Positions 1-7,944 of a DNA stretch of 64,000 bases are shown here, piece after piece. The notes beneath the pieces are model-generated. The model was given only the letters and a program-made list of their open reading frames with translations. It did no database searches and was not told where the DNA came from. This DNA comes from Shewanella sp. Isolate11 (lineage in GTDB: Bacteria; Pseudomonadota; Gammaproteobacteria; Enterobacterales; Shewanellaceae), in contig NZ_JAKEVF010000002.1 in the NCBI RefSeq assembly GCF_022398315.1, positions 739,448 to 803,447 on the forward strand, in the 5' to 3' direction. The first letter of the stretch is position 1. The number at the start of each line of letters is the position of its first letter. The translations under genes were made by a program, and so were the position numbers.

Positions 1-738
1 AAAGAGTGTGTTGGACAAGGTGTAGGTAACATCACCAGTGGCTTCTTCGGTGCTATGGGTGGTTGCGCCATGATTGGTCAATCGATGATTAACATCAACT
101 CGGGTGGTCGTGGACGTCTATCAGGCATTACTGCCGCAGTGGCATTACTCGCCTTTATTTTATTTGGCTCATCACTGATTGAAATGATCCCTCTAGCTGC
201 CTTGGTCGGCGTGATGTTCATGGTGGTGCTTGGTACCTTCGAATGGGCCAGTTTCAAAGTAATGCGTAAAGTGCCTAAACACGATGCCTTCGTCATTGTA
301 CTGGTCACTGTGGTCACCGTATTTACCGACCTCGCCTTCGCTGTATTCGTGGGTGTAATAGTGTCTGCACTGGTATTTGCTTGGGAACATGCAAAGCACA
401 TTAATGTCAATATAAGCAAAGATGCTAATGGTTGGAAAGTTTACAAACTAAACGGTCCGCTGTTCTTTGGTTCTGTTGCTGAGTTTCTAGAGCTATTTCA
501 CTCGCAAACTGACCCTGAAGATGTGATAGTCGATTTTGAAAATTCTCGGGTATGCGATCACTCAGCATTAGAAGCTATCGATACCTTGGCGGAACGTTAT
601 GTCAGCGCCGGTAAACGCTTACATCTACGTCACCTCAGTAATGACTGTAAGCAATTACTGCATAAAGCGGGGGATTTAGTCGAAGTGAATTTAATCGAAG
701 ATCCTCACTATAAAGTGGCTGACGACAAATTAGATTAA
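1..738 (+). CDS. SulP-family anion transporter with STAS domain, C-terminal part
   Basis: The gene enters from the left edge in frame 1, so the first membrane segments are missing. About 245 residues remain. The first ~130 are hydrophobic, with several membrane segments and a Gly/Ser-rich [10 protein letters not shown] stretch typical of SulP (SLC26-like) sulfate/bicarbonate/dicarboxylate carriers. The last ~110 residues form a cytoplasmic STAS domain, seen in [20 protein letters not shown], the usual strand-loop-helix around the regulatory Asp-Ser/His position. The family sits in the inner membrane and moves inorganic anions or small carboxylates with H+ or Na+. The substrate cannot be told from this fragment. 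It ends before a strong bidirectional terminator facing msrBA. Confidence 0.88.
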   Translation, partial: KECVGQGVGNITSGFFGAMGGCAMIGQSMININSGGRGRLSGITAAVALLAFILFGSSLIEMIPLAALVGVMFMVVLGTFEWASFKVMRKVPKHDAFVIVLVTVVTVFTDLAFAVFVGVIVSALVFAWEHAKHINVNISKDANGWKVYKLNGPLFFGSVAEFLELFHSQTDPEDVIVDFENSRVCDHSALEAIDTLAERYVSAGKRLHLRHLSNDCKQLLHKAGDLVEVNLIEDPHYKVADDKLD

Positions 739-750
739 TTTTTTATCGAT

Positions 751-780
751 AAAAAAGGCGCTTCAAGCGCCTTTTATTTT
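751..780. terminator. Bidirectional Rho-independent terminator
   Basis: A 6-bp perfect stem GGCGCT/AGCGCC with a 3-nt loop (757-771) is flanked by six A on the left and a T-rich tract on the right. It can therefore stop both the SulP gene (+) and the convergent msrBA gene (-). Confidence 0.85.
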
Positions 781-787
781 TCTGCAA

Positions 788-1735
788 TCACTCATACCTA
801 TCAGTTTGCAAATGTTCTTTAAATAAAGCTTTAAATTTATCCAGTTTAGGCTTAACGACAACCTGACAATAAGGCTGCTGCGCATTATTAGCAAAGTAGT
901 CATCATGATATGTCTCCGCTGGATAAAATTGCTCAAGTGCAACTAACTCTGTCACTATTGGTGTAGGATATAGCTGTTGCTCTGTTAGCTGCTGGATCAT
1001 CAAGGATGCAATATCAATTTGCTGCGTATCGTGAGCAAAAATAACCGAACGGTATTGTGGGCCGACATCGTTTCCTTGTCGATTTAACGTGGTGGGATCA
1101 TGACTGCTAAAAAACACCCTTAACAAGGTTTCATAACTAATTATTTCGCTATCAAATTCAATCTGCACCACCTCAGCATGCCCGGTACTAGCGCTACAAA
1201 CCGCCTTGTAATTCGCATCTTGCTCGCTGCCACCACTGTAGCCTGATTGCACAGAATGCACACCGTTTAACTGACTAAAAATCGCCTCTAAACACCAGAA
1301 GCAACCACCACCTAAAGTGGCATAGGAAAATTGTTGTTGCGATTGTTGCGGTTGTTGTTCTGATGATACTGCCACTGATTGCTCTAGTGGTTTAAAAATC
1401 ATAGAAACTGAATTTACACAGTGCCGGATGTTTTTATCAGTTAAGTATTCGCCTTCAAACACATGTCCAAGATGAGCATCACAATGCTGACATACAATCT
1501 CAATACGTTGACCATCACTATCAGGAATCCGCTTTACAGCGCCTTTAATTTCATCATCAAATGCTGGCCAACCACAATGAGCGTTAAATTTATGCTCAGA
1601 CAAATAAAGTGGCGCATCACAACGTTTACAATGGTAAACCCCTTCAGCATCCCAATGATAATAATCGCCGCTAAAGGGACGCTCTGTTCCCTTCTGTTCA
1701 ATCACGTATTGCTCAAATTCAGTTAATTTACGCAT
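788..1735 (-). CDS. msrBA: Bifunctional methionine sulfoxide reductase MsrB-MsrA fusion
   Basis: This 315-residue fusion reduces both R and S epimers of methionine sulfoxide using thioredoxin, repairing oxidised proteins and free methionine. Residues ~1-117 are MsrB: zinc pairs C36/C39 and C82/C85, and the catalytic Cys106 in RHCVNS. A Gln/Ser-rich linker (~118-136) leads to MsrA, with catalytic Cys145 in GGGCFWC. The domain order is B then A, the reverse of PilB-type enzymes. I placed the start at the ATG giving MRKLTEFEQ, because MsrB alignments begin there and a GGGGA lies upstream. A GTG 16 codons earlier (to 1783) is the alternative. There is no signal peptide, so it is cytoplasmic. It is a single-gene unit convergent with the SulP gene. 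Confidence 0.93.
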   Translation of the reverse strand: MRKLTEFEQYVIEQKGTERPFSGDYYHWDAEGVYHCKRCDAPLYLSEHKFNAHCGWPAFDDEIKGAVKRIPDSDGQRIEIVCQHCDAHLGHVFEGEYLTDKNIRHCVNSVSMIFKPLEQSVAVSSEQQPQQSQQQFSYATLGGGCFWCLEAIFSQLNGVHSVQSGYSGGSEQDANYKAVCSASTGHAEVVQIEFDSEIISYETLLRVFFSSHDPTTLNRQGNDVGPQYRSVIFAHDTQQIDIASLMIQQLTEQQLYPTPIVTELVALEQFYPAETYHDDYFANNAQQPYCQVVVKPKLDKFKALFKEHLQTDRYE

Positions 1736-2023
1736 ACCTAACCACTCATCCCCTGCAATTTTTTCTTCACAGGCTAAATTCACTTTCCTAATATACCAAG
1801 GTTAACAGATAAAAGACTCAGTAATGAACTCAGATATTTCTCACTTATATTTTTCCAACCATTGTTTGCAATCAAACTGTTGAAAAACAAAACCTAATAG
1901 CAACCTCGCAATCATGTAACTCTTTGTAAGAACAGTGATAAGGTGATTTTAGTCACACTTATTTGCTGATCATTAGAGTCAACGCTACACTGCTGTCGGG
2001 GTTTAATAACAACAAAAGAATTT

Positions 2024-2863
2024 ATGCAATTAGCCACTATCGATTACCGCGCACAAGACGGCGCAAAACAATTTGTCGACTCCCTACGTAATACGGGGTT
2101 TGGCGTATTGAGTAACCATCCTATAGAGCAAGAGTTGGTGGAGACCATTTACGCTCAATGGCAGGACTTCTTTAATAGTGATGCAAAACAGGCTTTCTTA
2201 TTTAAAGCCGAAACTCATGATGGTTTCTTTCCCGCCGAAGTTTCTGAAACGGCAAAAGGAAACAGTGTTAAAGATATTAAAGAGTATTACCACGTTTACC
2301 CTTGGGGTCGGATTCCAGATGCGTTAAGAGAAAACATTTTAAAATATTATCATCAAGCCAACGCGCTAGCGGCAGAATTGCTCAGTTGGGTTGAAGCATA
2401 TACACCTGAGGATATTGCTGCCAACTATTCGATGGCATTGCCTAAAATGATTGAAGACAGCCAAAAAACCTTACTACGAATATTACATTATCCTCCTTTA
2501 TCAGGAGATGAAGAGCTTGGCGCGATCAGAGCCGCAGCTCATGAAGATATTAACCTGTTAACAGTGCTTCCGGCCGCTAACGAGCCAGGTCTACAAGTTA
2601 AGAGCAAACAAGGTGAATGGCTGGATGTACCTAGTGATTTCGGTAACATCATTATCAATACTGGCGATATGCTACAGGAAGCCTCTGCGGGTTACTTCCC
2701 ATCAACGACCCACAGAGTAATCAACCCAGAAGGTGCCGATAGAAGCCGTTCGCGTATCTCTTTACCATTGTTTCTTCATCCTAAACCTGAGGTAGTACTA
2801 TCTGAGCGTTATACCGCAGATAGTTATCTAATGGAAAGACTGCGAGAACTTGGGCTAATATAA
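2024..2863 (+). CDS. 2-oxoglutarate/Fe(II) oxygenase, isopenicillin N synthase-like
   Basis: This 279-residue cytoplasmic protein has the double-stranded beta-helix iron site of 2OG-Fe(II) dioxygenases. His173 and Asp175 (AAHEDINLLTVL) and His230 (STTHRVINP) are the metal triad, and R244-x-S246 (RSRISLPLF) should bind 2-oxoglutarate. An N-terminal non-heme dioxygenase region starts with a typical RNTGFGVLSNHPI segment. It resembles the isopenicillin-N-synthase/ACC-oxidase family, which in bacteria includes enzymes of unknown substrate. No biosynthetic cluster surrounds it, so antibiotic synthesis is not suggested. It is a lone gene with its own terminator. The substrate is unknown. Confidence 0.85.
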   Translation: MQLATIDYRAQDGAKQFVDSLRNTGFGVLSNHPIEQELVETIYAQWQDFFNSDAKQAFLFKAETHDGFFPAEVSETAKGNSVKDIKEYYHVYPWGRIPDALRENILKYYHQANALAAELLSWVEAYTPEDIAANYSMALPKMIEDSQKTLLRILHYPPLSGDEELGAIRAAAHEDINLLTVLPAANEPGLQVKSKQGEWLDVPSDFGNIIINTGDMLQEASAGYFPSTTHRVINPEGADRSRSRISLPLFLHPKPEVVLSERYTADSYLMERLRELGLI

Positions 2864-2877
2864 AACTGGAAGTGAAT

Positions 2878-2897
2878 AAAGCGCCTAATGGCGCTTT
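2878..2897 (+). terminator. Terminator after the 2OG oxygenase gene
   Basis: The hairpin AAAGCGCC-TAAT-GGCGCTTT is followed by an A/T-rich tail. It lies 15 bases past the stop codon. Confidence 0.7.
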
Positions 2898-2970
2898 ATA
2901 TTTGTGATTTTTATGCTATTTCAAGGTAAAATCCCCGTCTTATAACCGTTAGTAGATAAAGAGAATCAAG

Positions 2971-3912
2971 ATGGCAATTCAGTGGTATCCCGGTCACATG
3001 CACAAGGCACGTAAAGAGATTGAAGAGGTGATGCCTCAGATCGATCTCGTGATCGAGGTGCTCGATGCTCGTATTCCCTTCAGTAGTGAAAACCCAATGG
3101 TGAAAACACTGCGTGGCGATAGACCCTGTATTAAATTGCTCAACAAATCTGATCTCGCTGATCCCGTAACCACCCAATTGTGGATTGACTATTTAGAGCA
3201 AGAACAAGGCGTTAAAGCTATGGCAGTTACAACACTGCAGGCGGCGCAAGTTCGAAAGGTCCCCGATCTGTGTCGTAAGCTAGTTCCTAATAGAGAAGCC
3301 AGTGAAAAAGATATTCGCACCATGATCATGGGGATCCCCAATGTGGGGAAATCGACCATCATCAATATTCTTGCCGGTAAGGTCATCGCAAAAACCGGTA
3401 ACGAACCAGCAGTGACTAAAAGACAACAACGTATCAACCTGAAAAACGGCATCGTGCTGTCAGACACCCCAGGTATTTTATGGCCAAAAGTAGATAACGA
3501 GGCCAGTAGTTATCGCCTCGCTGTTACCGGAGCCATTAAAGATACCGCGATGGAATATGAAGATGTGGCCATGTTTGCTGCAGAATATTTCTTAGCGGCT
3601 TACCCTGACGAGATAGCTGAGCGATATAAATTAAAAACATTACCCAAAGACGATATTGGCCTGTTAGAAGCCATTGGACGTAAGCGCGGGGCATTAAGAC
3701 CAGGCGGACGCATCGATTTGCATAAAGCCTCTGAATTACTGTTACATGAATATCGCTCAGGAAAAATTGGCTTATTATCCTTGGAAACACCCGAAATGGC
3801 TGAAGCTGAAAAAGCCGAAGTGGCTCGGGTATTGGCAGAAAAAGAAGCGCTGAAACAGCAGAAGCTAGAAGAGGAAAGAATTAAGCGTTCTGGTGTTCGA
3901 CATAACAACTAG
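2971..3912 (+). CDS. ylqF: Ribosome biogenesis GTPase YlqF/RbgA
   Basis: A 313-residue circularly permuted GTPase. The G4 motif NKSD (58-61) comes before G1 GIPNVGKST (121-129) and G3 DTPG (165-168), the order that defines the YlqF/YawG group. It begins MAIQWYPGHMHKA, the conserved family start. In Bacillus, RbgA acts late in 50S subunit assembly, and the gammaproteobacterial homologue is presumed to do likewise in the cytoplasm. The C-terminal ~90 residues are helical and highly charged (KAEVARVLAEKEALKQQK), probably a ribosome-contacting or coiled-coil tail. It is monocistronic, with terminators on both sides. Confidence 0.93.
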   Translation: MAIQWYPGHMHKARKEIEEVMPQIDLVIEVLDARIPFSSENPMVKTLRGDRPCIKLLNKSDLADPVTTQLWIDYLEQEQGVKAMAVTTLQAAQVRKVPDLCRKLVPNREASEKDIRTMIMGIPNVGKSTIINILAGKVIAKTGNEPAVTKRQQRINLKNGIVLSDTPGILWPKVDNEASSYRLAVTGAIKDTAMEYEDVAMFAAEYFLAAYPDEIAERYKLKTLPKDDIGLLEAIGRKRGALRPGGRIDLHKASELLLHEYRSGKIGLLSLETPEMAEAEKAEVARVLAEKEALKQQKLEEERIKRSGVRHNN

Positions 3913-3945
3913 TTGGCGTATTTCAGATAACAAAGCTGATAAAAG

Positions 3946-3970
3946 CGAGCATTCAATGCTCGTTTTTTTT
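3946..3970 (+). terminator. Rho-independent terminator after ylqF
   Basis: The 7-bp stem CGAGCAT-TCA-ATGCTCG is followed by eight T. It is a strong terminator on the + strand and lies just beyond the end of the convergent phosphatase gene. Confidence 0.88.
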
Positions 3971-3981
3971 ATGAGGCACTT

Positions 3982-4455
3982 TTAACGTACTGATGCTGAC
4001 AGTTTATCGAGTAGATTGTCACAACTTATCTCTAATAAATCCAATACCAGCTCAAAGCCCTGCTCACCACCATAATAAGGATCCGGTACCTCACTATAAT
4101 CGGCATCAGCAAACGACAGTATTAAAGCTAATTTATGCTGAAACTCAAGCGGACAGCGACTACGTAAATCCTGTAAATTTTGATTATCGGCCGCCAAGAT
4201 AAGATCGAAATCAGCAAAATCTTTATCCTCGATACCTCTAGCGATAATCCCTGAAAAATCATAGCCACGTCGCTCACCTGCTACCCTAACTCGCTTATCA
4301 CTGGAACTACCTTGGTGATAAGCCATTGTGCCGGCCGAGTCTGATTGCACTTGAATGCCCCGCTTCTTGGCTTTTGCTTTAAATACCGCCTCGGCTGTCG
4401 GTGAACGACAAATATTACCAAGGCAAACAAACAAGATAGAATTAACAGTGCTCAT
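3982..4455 (-). CDS. Low-molecular-weight protein-tyrosine-phosphatase family protein
   Basis: A 157-residue cytoplasmic protein with the P-loop C11-LGNIC-R17-SPT of low-molecular-weight phosphatases at its start and the general-acid Asp125 in VPDPYYGG near the C terminus. Length and motif spacing match the family (~150-160 residues). Members dephosphorylate protein tyrosine or, in some bacteria, arginine residues. No tyrosine kinase, exopolysaccharide (Wzb-like) or arsenic genes are adjacent, so this is a stand-alone copy and the substrate cannot be assigned. ATG start. Confidence 0.92.
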   Translation of the reverse strand: MSTVNSILFVCLGNICRSPTAEAVFKAKAKKRGIQVQSDSAGTMAYHQGSSSDKRVRVAGERRGYDFSGIIARGIEDKDFADFDLILAADNQNLQDLRSRCPLEFQHKLALILSFADADYSEVPDPYYGGEQGFELVLDLLEISCDNLLDKLSASVR

Positions 4456-4583
4456 ATTGGATAATCACTCAGACATAGACTACTGGGGGTAACTATAAAG
4501 TCTACCACTGATAGGAATATAAAAAACAGCTTGGCCAAATTACCGATAATGAATTGAACTCATCAGAACGAGTGCTAACATGA

Positions 4584-4626
4584 GGCCATTATTGATGGTT
4601 ATCAATCAACATCATTCATAATGGCC
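4584..4626. repeat. Long intergenic inverted repeat
   Basis: A perfect 9-bp arm pair GGCCATTAT / ATAATGGCC encloses 25 bases, inside which GATGGTT and AACATC can pair with one bulge. The result is a ~17-bp imperfect stem. No T-run follows in either direction, so it is not a simple terminator. It lies between the phosphatase start and the 41-residue ORF on the minus strand. Confidence 0.6.
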
Positions 4627-4710
4627 AAAAAGCTAGTGTAGAAGTGAGTATGCTTTATATTATTGTTTGTATTGTAAATACTAGCTTTATTTGAACAGTT
4701 CCATCCTCAA

Positions 4711-4836
4711 TTACAGATGAATAAGGATATCCGCAAGGTCGCTAAATGGTGCAATAATACAAAAAGTAAAGAATAGTGCTAATCCGATTTTAGTTGTCAC
4801 TTCGCTTAACGCTTCTGTTTGATATTGTGATTTCAT
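4711..4836 (-). CDS. Small single-span membrane protein, 41 residues, unknown function
   Basis: An ATG opens a 41-codon frame behind a good Shine-Dalgarno (AAAGGGT, 6 bases before ATG). The product starts MKSQYQTEALSEVTTK, a charged amphipathic N terminus. It then has one hydrophobic span (IGLALFFTFCIIAPF), then a short acidic tail ending DLADILIHL. This is the layout of bacterial small membrane proteins that modulate larger partners. It fills part of an otherwise empty 629-base gap (4456-5084). Its upstream ~250 bases are AT-rich and contain CTCCTTTAGGAG, a possible leader hairpin. I do not recognise the family. The support is RBS plus composition, so it could still be chance. Confidence 0.55.
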   Translation of the reverse strand: MKSQYQTEALSEVTTKIGLALFFTFCIIAPFSDLADILIHL

Positions 4837-5084
4837 ATTTTTACCCTTTAATTGTGAATTAACCACTTGACACTTTCAGACTGCTCCTTTAGGAGGCTAG
4901 GTTCAAGCTATTTTTCATTAACTTTTGTTAACTGAATTAATTTCACTATTTCCAATAAAACAATAACCCCACAAAAAAGACTAAAACACTGATAAGTTGA
5001 TCTTATGCAGTTTTTTACATCAAACGATTAATCACGATAACTTCACTTGCTACGCACTTAATCGCGCACTAAATATGATAAAGA

Positions 5085-6005
5085 TTATAAAGGCGGGCGC
5101 TCTCGTATAAAGCTAGCAAACCTGGGTATCCCCGATTTAGTTAGACCATAATACTTGTAGGTTACAACACTACCGATGGCTGGAGGTTGCCTGCGCTGTT
5201 GGTTGTTAAAACCAGTACCGAGTCGAAAACGGATACCTGTTGGGGTCTTAACTTCTAGCGCGCCCAACATGCCTGCAAACTTGCCTTTACCGGGATAATG
5301 AGCGATTACAACCGCTTCTGCATCCTGATAGCGTTTGAGTTTAACCAAATCATTATTACGTCCCTCACGATACATGGCTGTTTTTCGATGCAGCATCAAC
5401 CCTTCACCTCCTGATGCGACAATGGCATCTAGATGCTGATCTAACTGCAGCTGATCTTGGAACGCTTGCTGAGGAATAACCATTAAGTAGGGTGAAACTT
5501 CATCGAAATGCTCGCTGGCAAATTGATAACGCTCAGCGAAAGGTTTAGCGATATCAGGGAAATCAAACACCATAAACTTGACCTGCCTCCAGCTCTGTTG
5601 TGGTGCTTTACTTGTTCGAATTAATGCCGAGATAGCATCAAATTCTCCTCTACCTATCCACAATTCACCGTCTAACGCTTGTTTAGGAAAATTTTGTGTA
5701 AACCATGAAGGCAAATTAATCAGGTTACCGGTTCGAGTAAACATCTGTTCACCATCCCAATGACCACGAACGCCATCAAGCTTCTCGCTTACCAAATATT
5801 CGGTTATCGGAAATTGCGGTTTTATCGCGCCGGCATGTTGTAAATGAAGTTGAGGACTTGTTTGGCTACTGGCTTCTTCAGCACCAATTACATTGATGTT
5901 GAGACTAAACATGATTAAGCCGTACTTCAACCAATTAGGCCAACGACGATGAATAGAATCGAAATTTGACCAGAGAGCGGTTATCCCATTGAAATGTAAT
6001 TTCAT
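5085..6005 (-). CDS. ATP-dependent DNA ligase, LigE-like, probably periplasmic
   Basis: A 306-residue minimal ATP-dependent ligase. The adenylated lysine is K75 in EKLDGVRG (motif I). GEGLMLHR (motif IV) and DLVKLKRYQDAEAVV (motif V) follow, and a short OB-fold domain ends SGIPRFASFIRERPPL. Residues ~21-42 are a basic then hydrophobic stretch ending NVIGAEE, which reads as a signal peptide with an unusually long N-terminal leader. This agrees with the LigE/LigB-type ligases of Haemophilus, Neisseria and Vibrio, thought to act in the periplasm, perhaps during DNA uptake. The start is supported by AAGGAGG six bases before the ATG. The replicative NAD-dependent LigA is expected elsewhere in the genome. 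Confidence 0.88.
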   Translation of the reverse strand: MKLHFNGITALWSNFDSIHRRWPNWLKYGLIMFSLNINVIGAEEASSQTSPQLHLQHAGAIKPQFPITEYLVSEKLDGVRGHWDGEQMFTRTGNLINLPSWFTQNFPKQALDGELWIGRGEFDAISALIRTSKAPQQSWRQVKFMVFDFPDIAKPFAERYQFASEHFDEVSPYLMVIPQQAFQDQLQLDQHLDAIVASGGEGLMLHRKTAMYREGRNNDLVKLKRYQDAEAVVIAHYPGKGKFAGMLGALEVKTPTGIRFRLGTGFNNQQRRQPPAIGSVVTYKYYGLTKSGIPRFASFIRERPPL

Positions 6006-6057
6006 AAGCTCCTCCTTGAGCTCTAATGTATCTTCGCTGATACCAGTTTAGTTCAAA

Positions 6058-6087
6058 TTGTTAACCGTGTTACTTGGCTGCTATAAT
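6058..6087 (+). promoter_or_regulatory. Predicted sigma-70 promoter of dgkA
   Basis: TTGTTA, an 18-base spacer, then a consensus TATAAT preceded by TGC. The predicted start is near 6094, giving a ~45-base leader to dgkA. Confidence 0.55.
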
Positions 6088-6138
6088 TGCGCAGCTTTTT
6101 AAGCATTATTCAACTAATAACGATAAGAATGGAAATTT

Positions 6139-6510
6139 ATGAAACCGGAAAATAATCACGGTATTAAACGCGTATTTCGCGCAACTGGCTTTTCCATGCA
6201 GGGACTAAAGCAAGCTTGGCAATCAGAAGCCGCTTTCAGACAAGAACTTGTGCTGGCTTTAATCATGCTCCCCATAGCGGTGCTGCTCGATGTCAGTAAT
6301 GTTGAGCGGATTTTGCTCATTATGACAGTACTCATCGTCTTGATCGTTGAGTTACTCAATTCTGCAATCGAAGCGGTTGTCGATAGAATAGGCGATGAAA
6401 TACACCCTTTAAGTGGTCAAGCAAAGGATATCGCTTCAGCAGCAGTATTTATCAGCTTAACGCTATGTGGCCTTACCTGGCTAATGATTATTTGGCCGAT
6501 ATTCTTCTAA
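6139..6510 (+). CDS. dgkA: Diacylglycerol kinase DgkA
   Basis: A 123-residue inner-membrane enzyme that phosphorylates diacylglycerol with ATP, recycling the lipid released when membrane-derived glucans or lipid A are modified. It has the usual amphipathic N terminus (RVFRATGFSMQGLKQAWQSE, with the conserved EAAFRQE acid pair). Three membrane spans follow, with the signature NSAIEAVVDRIGDE between spans 2 and 3. Length matches E. coli DgkA (122). It is monocistronic. Confidence 0.95.
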   Translation: MKPENNHGIKRVFRATGFSMQGLKQAWQSEAAFRQELVLALIMLPIAVLLDVSNVERILLIMTVLIVLIVELLNSAIEAVVDRIGDEIHPLSGQAKDIASAAVFISLTLCGLTWLMIIWPIFF

Positions 6511-6580
6511 AAATAACCTAGTAAGTATTTTGGCTTTCATTGGTTTGCAATGAATACTAAAGATAAATTAGACCAAATAT

Positions 6581-6616
6581 TAATAACTTCGCTCCGTCAG
6601 TTGAGCGAGGTTATTA
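6581..6616. terminator. Long hairpin between convergent dgkA and spm-fusion genes
   Basis: A 14-bp stem (TAATAACTTCGCTC with GAGCGAGGTTATTA, one wobble) closes an 8-base loop. It sits between two converging genes and probably ends both, though only a weak T-rich tract follows. Confidence 0.6.
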
Positions 6617-6627
6617 AAATTAGCCCA

Positions 6628-7854
6628 TTAACCATAAAACCAATAACACACACCAATAGCGGCACATATTCCAGCAAAATCTGCGGTTAAGCCACACACC
6701 AAGGCATGGCGACCATTTCTGATCCCTACCGCTCCAAAATATACAGCTAATACATAAAAAGTGGTTTCTGTACTTCCCTGCACTATCGCGGCCAATCGTC
6801 CGGCAAAAGAATCGACGCCATAATGTTGCATAGTTTCTAACATCATGGCTCTTGCTCCCGAACCGCTAAAAGGCTTCATCAATGCCGTAGGCAAGGCATC
6901 AATAAATCGAGTATCACCACCTACTGTATTCACAATGATGGCAATCAAGTGCAATAGATAATCAAGCGCCCCAGATGCTCGCAGCAGCGCAATGGCAAGC
7001 AACATGGCTAACAAATAGGGGATCAGTTTTATGGCCTGCTCAAACCCTTCTTTCGCACCCGAGACAAACTCATCATAAACAGCCACCTTACGCATGCCTG
7101 CGACTAAAATGAAACTGAATATCAGTAACAATAAAATGCCATTACCCAGCGCCGTAGATAGTGAGCCAATGGCACTAGCGCTCAAGGTGCCTAAGTAGAA
7201 TACCAAGGCAGCGATACCACCAAAAATAACTGCGGCGTAAGCCATTATCACCGAATTGAACAGAGACAGGCGCTGAAAAACAGCAACTACAAGTACACCA
7301 ACCAAAGTCGATGCCGTTGTCGCCAGTAAAATAGGTAAAAATATATCAGCAGGTGCCGCCGCACCTTGCTGAGCACGATAAAGAAACACGGTAACAGGAA
7401 CTAAGGTAACCGAAGAAGTATTAAGCACAAGGAATAAAATTTGAGCATTGGTTGCAACCGACTTGGTTGGGTTCAGAGATTGTAGGTCCTGCATCGCCTT
7501 TAACCCCAAAGGCGTAGCCGCATTATCTAGCCCTAAAATATTGGCAGTTAAATTCATGGTGACACTACCAAAAGCGGGGTGACCTCTGGGGACTTCTGGC
7601 ATTAATCGTCTCAAAAGCGGCTCAAACAGGTAAGCAATAGCCCCCACTACACCGGCTTTCTCCCCTACCCGCATTAAGCCCATCCATAGGGCTAAAACAC
7701 CAATCAAACCTAATGCGATTTCTGCTGCTAATTTAGCGCTGGCAAATAACGCTTCTACAGCTGTCGACAACACTTGCCACTCGCCTTGCACGAGTGAAAC
7801 ACCGATCGCCAACAATGCCGCCACAAAGAAAATTAACCAAATGCGATTAAGCAC
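6628..7854 (-). CDS. SpmA/SpmB-like nucleoside-recognition domain membrane protein (fusion)
   Basis: A ~408-residue integral membrane protein with two gate/nucleoside-recognition halves. The N-terminal half (~1-200) resembles spore maturation protein A and carries GLDNAATPLGLKAMQDLQ. The C-terminal half resembles SpmB (FVSGAKEGFEQAIKLIPYLLAM, GSTETTFYVLAVYFGAVGI). In Bacillus these are two genes affecting spore dehydration. In non-sporing gammaproteobacteria the fused form has no established role. I set the start at GTG (MLNRIWLIF), because an AAAGGAG sits exactly five bases before it. That motif would otherwise be read as codons 2-4 of a TTG start at 7869. Convergent with dgkA. Confidence 0.85.
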   Translation of the reverse strand: MLNRIWLIFFVAALLAIGVSLVQGEWQVLSTAVEALFASAKLAAEIALGLIGVLALWMGLMRVGEKAGVVGAIAYLFEPLLRRLMPEVPRGHPAFGSVTMNLTANILGLDNAATPLGLKAMQDLQSLNPTKSVATNAQILFLVLNTSSVTLVPVTVFLYRAQQGAAAPADIFLPILLATTASTLVGVLVVAVFQRLSLFNSVIMAYAAVIFGGIAALVFYLGTLSASAIGSLSTALGNGILLLLIFSFILVAGMRKVAVYDEFVSGAKEGFEQAIKLIPYLLAMLLAIALLRASGALDYLLHLIAIIVNTVGGDTRFIDALPTALMKPFSGSGARAMMLETMQHYGVDSFAGRLAAIVQGSTETTFYVLAVYFGAVGIRNGRHALVCGLTADFAGICAAIGVCYWFYG

Positions 7855-7944
7855 AAAAACTCCTTTCAACCAGAGGTTTATTCACATAAGCACTCGCAGC
7901 TATGTGATATACTCCTATGTAACAATATCCTGTTTTACTCTCCT

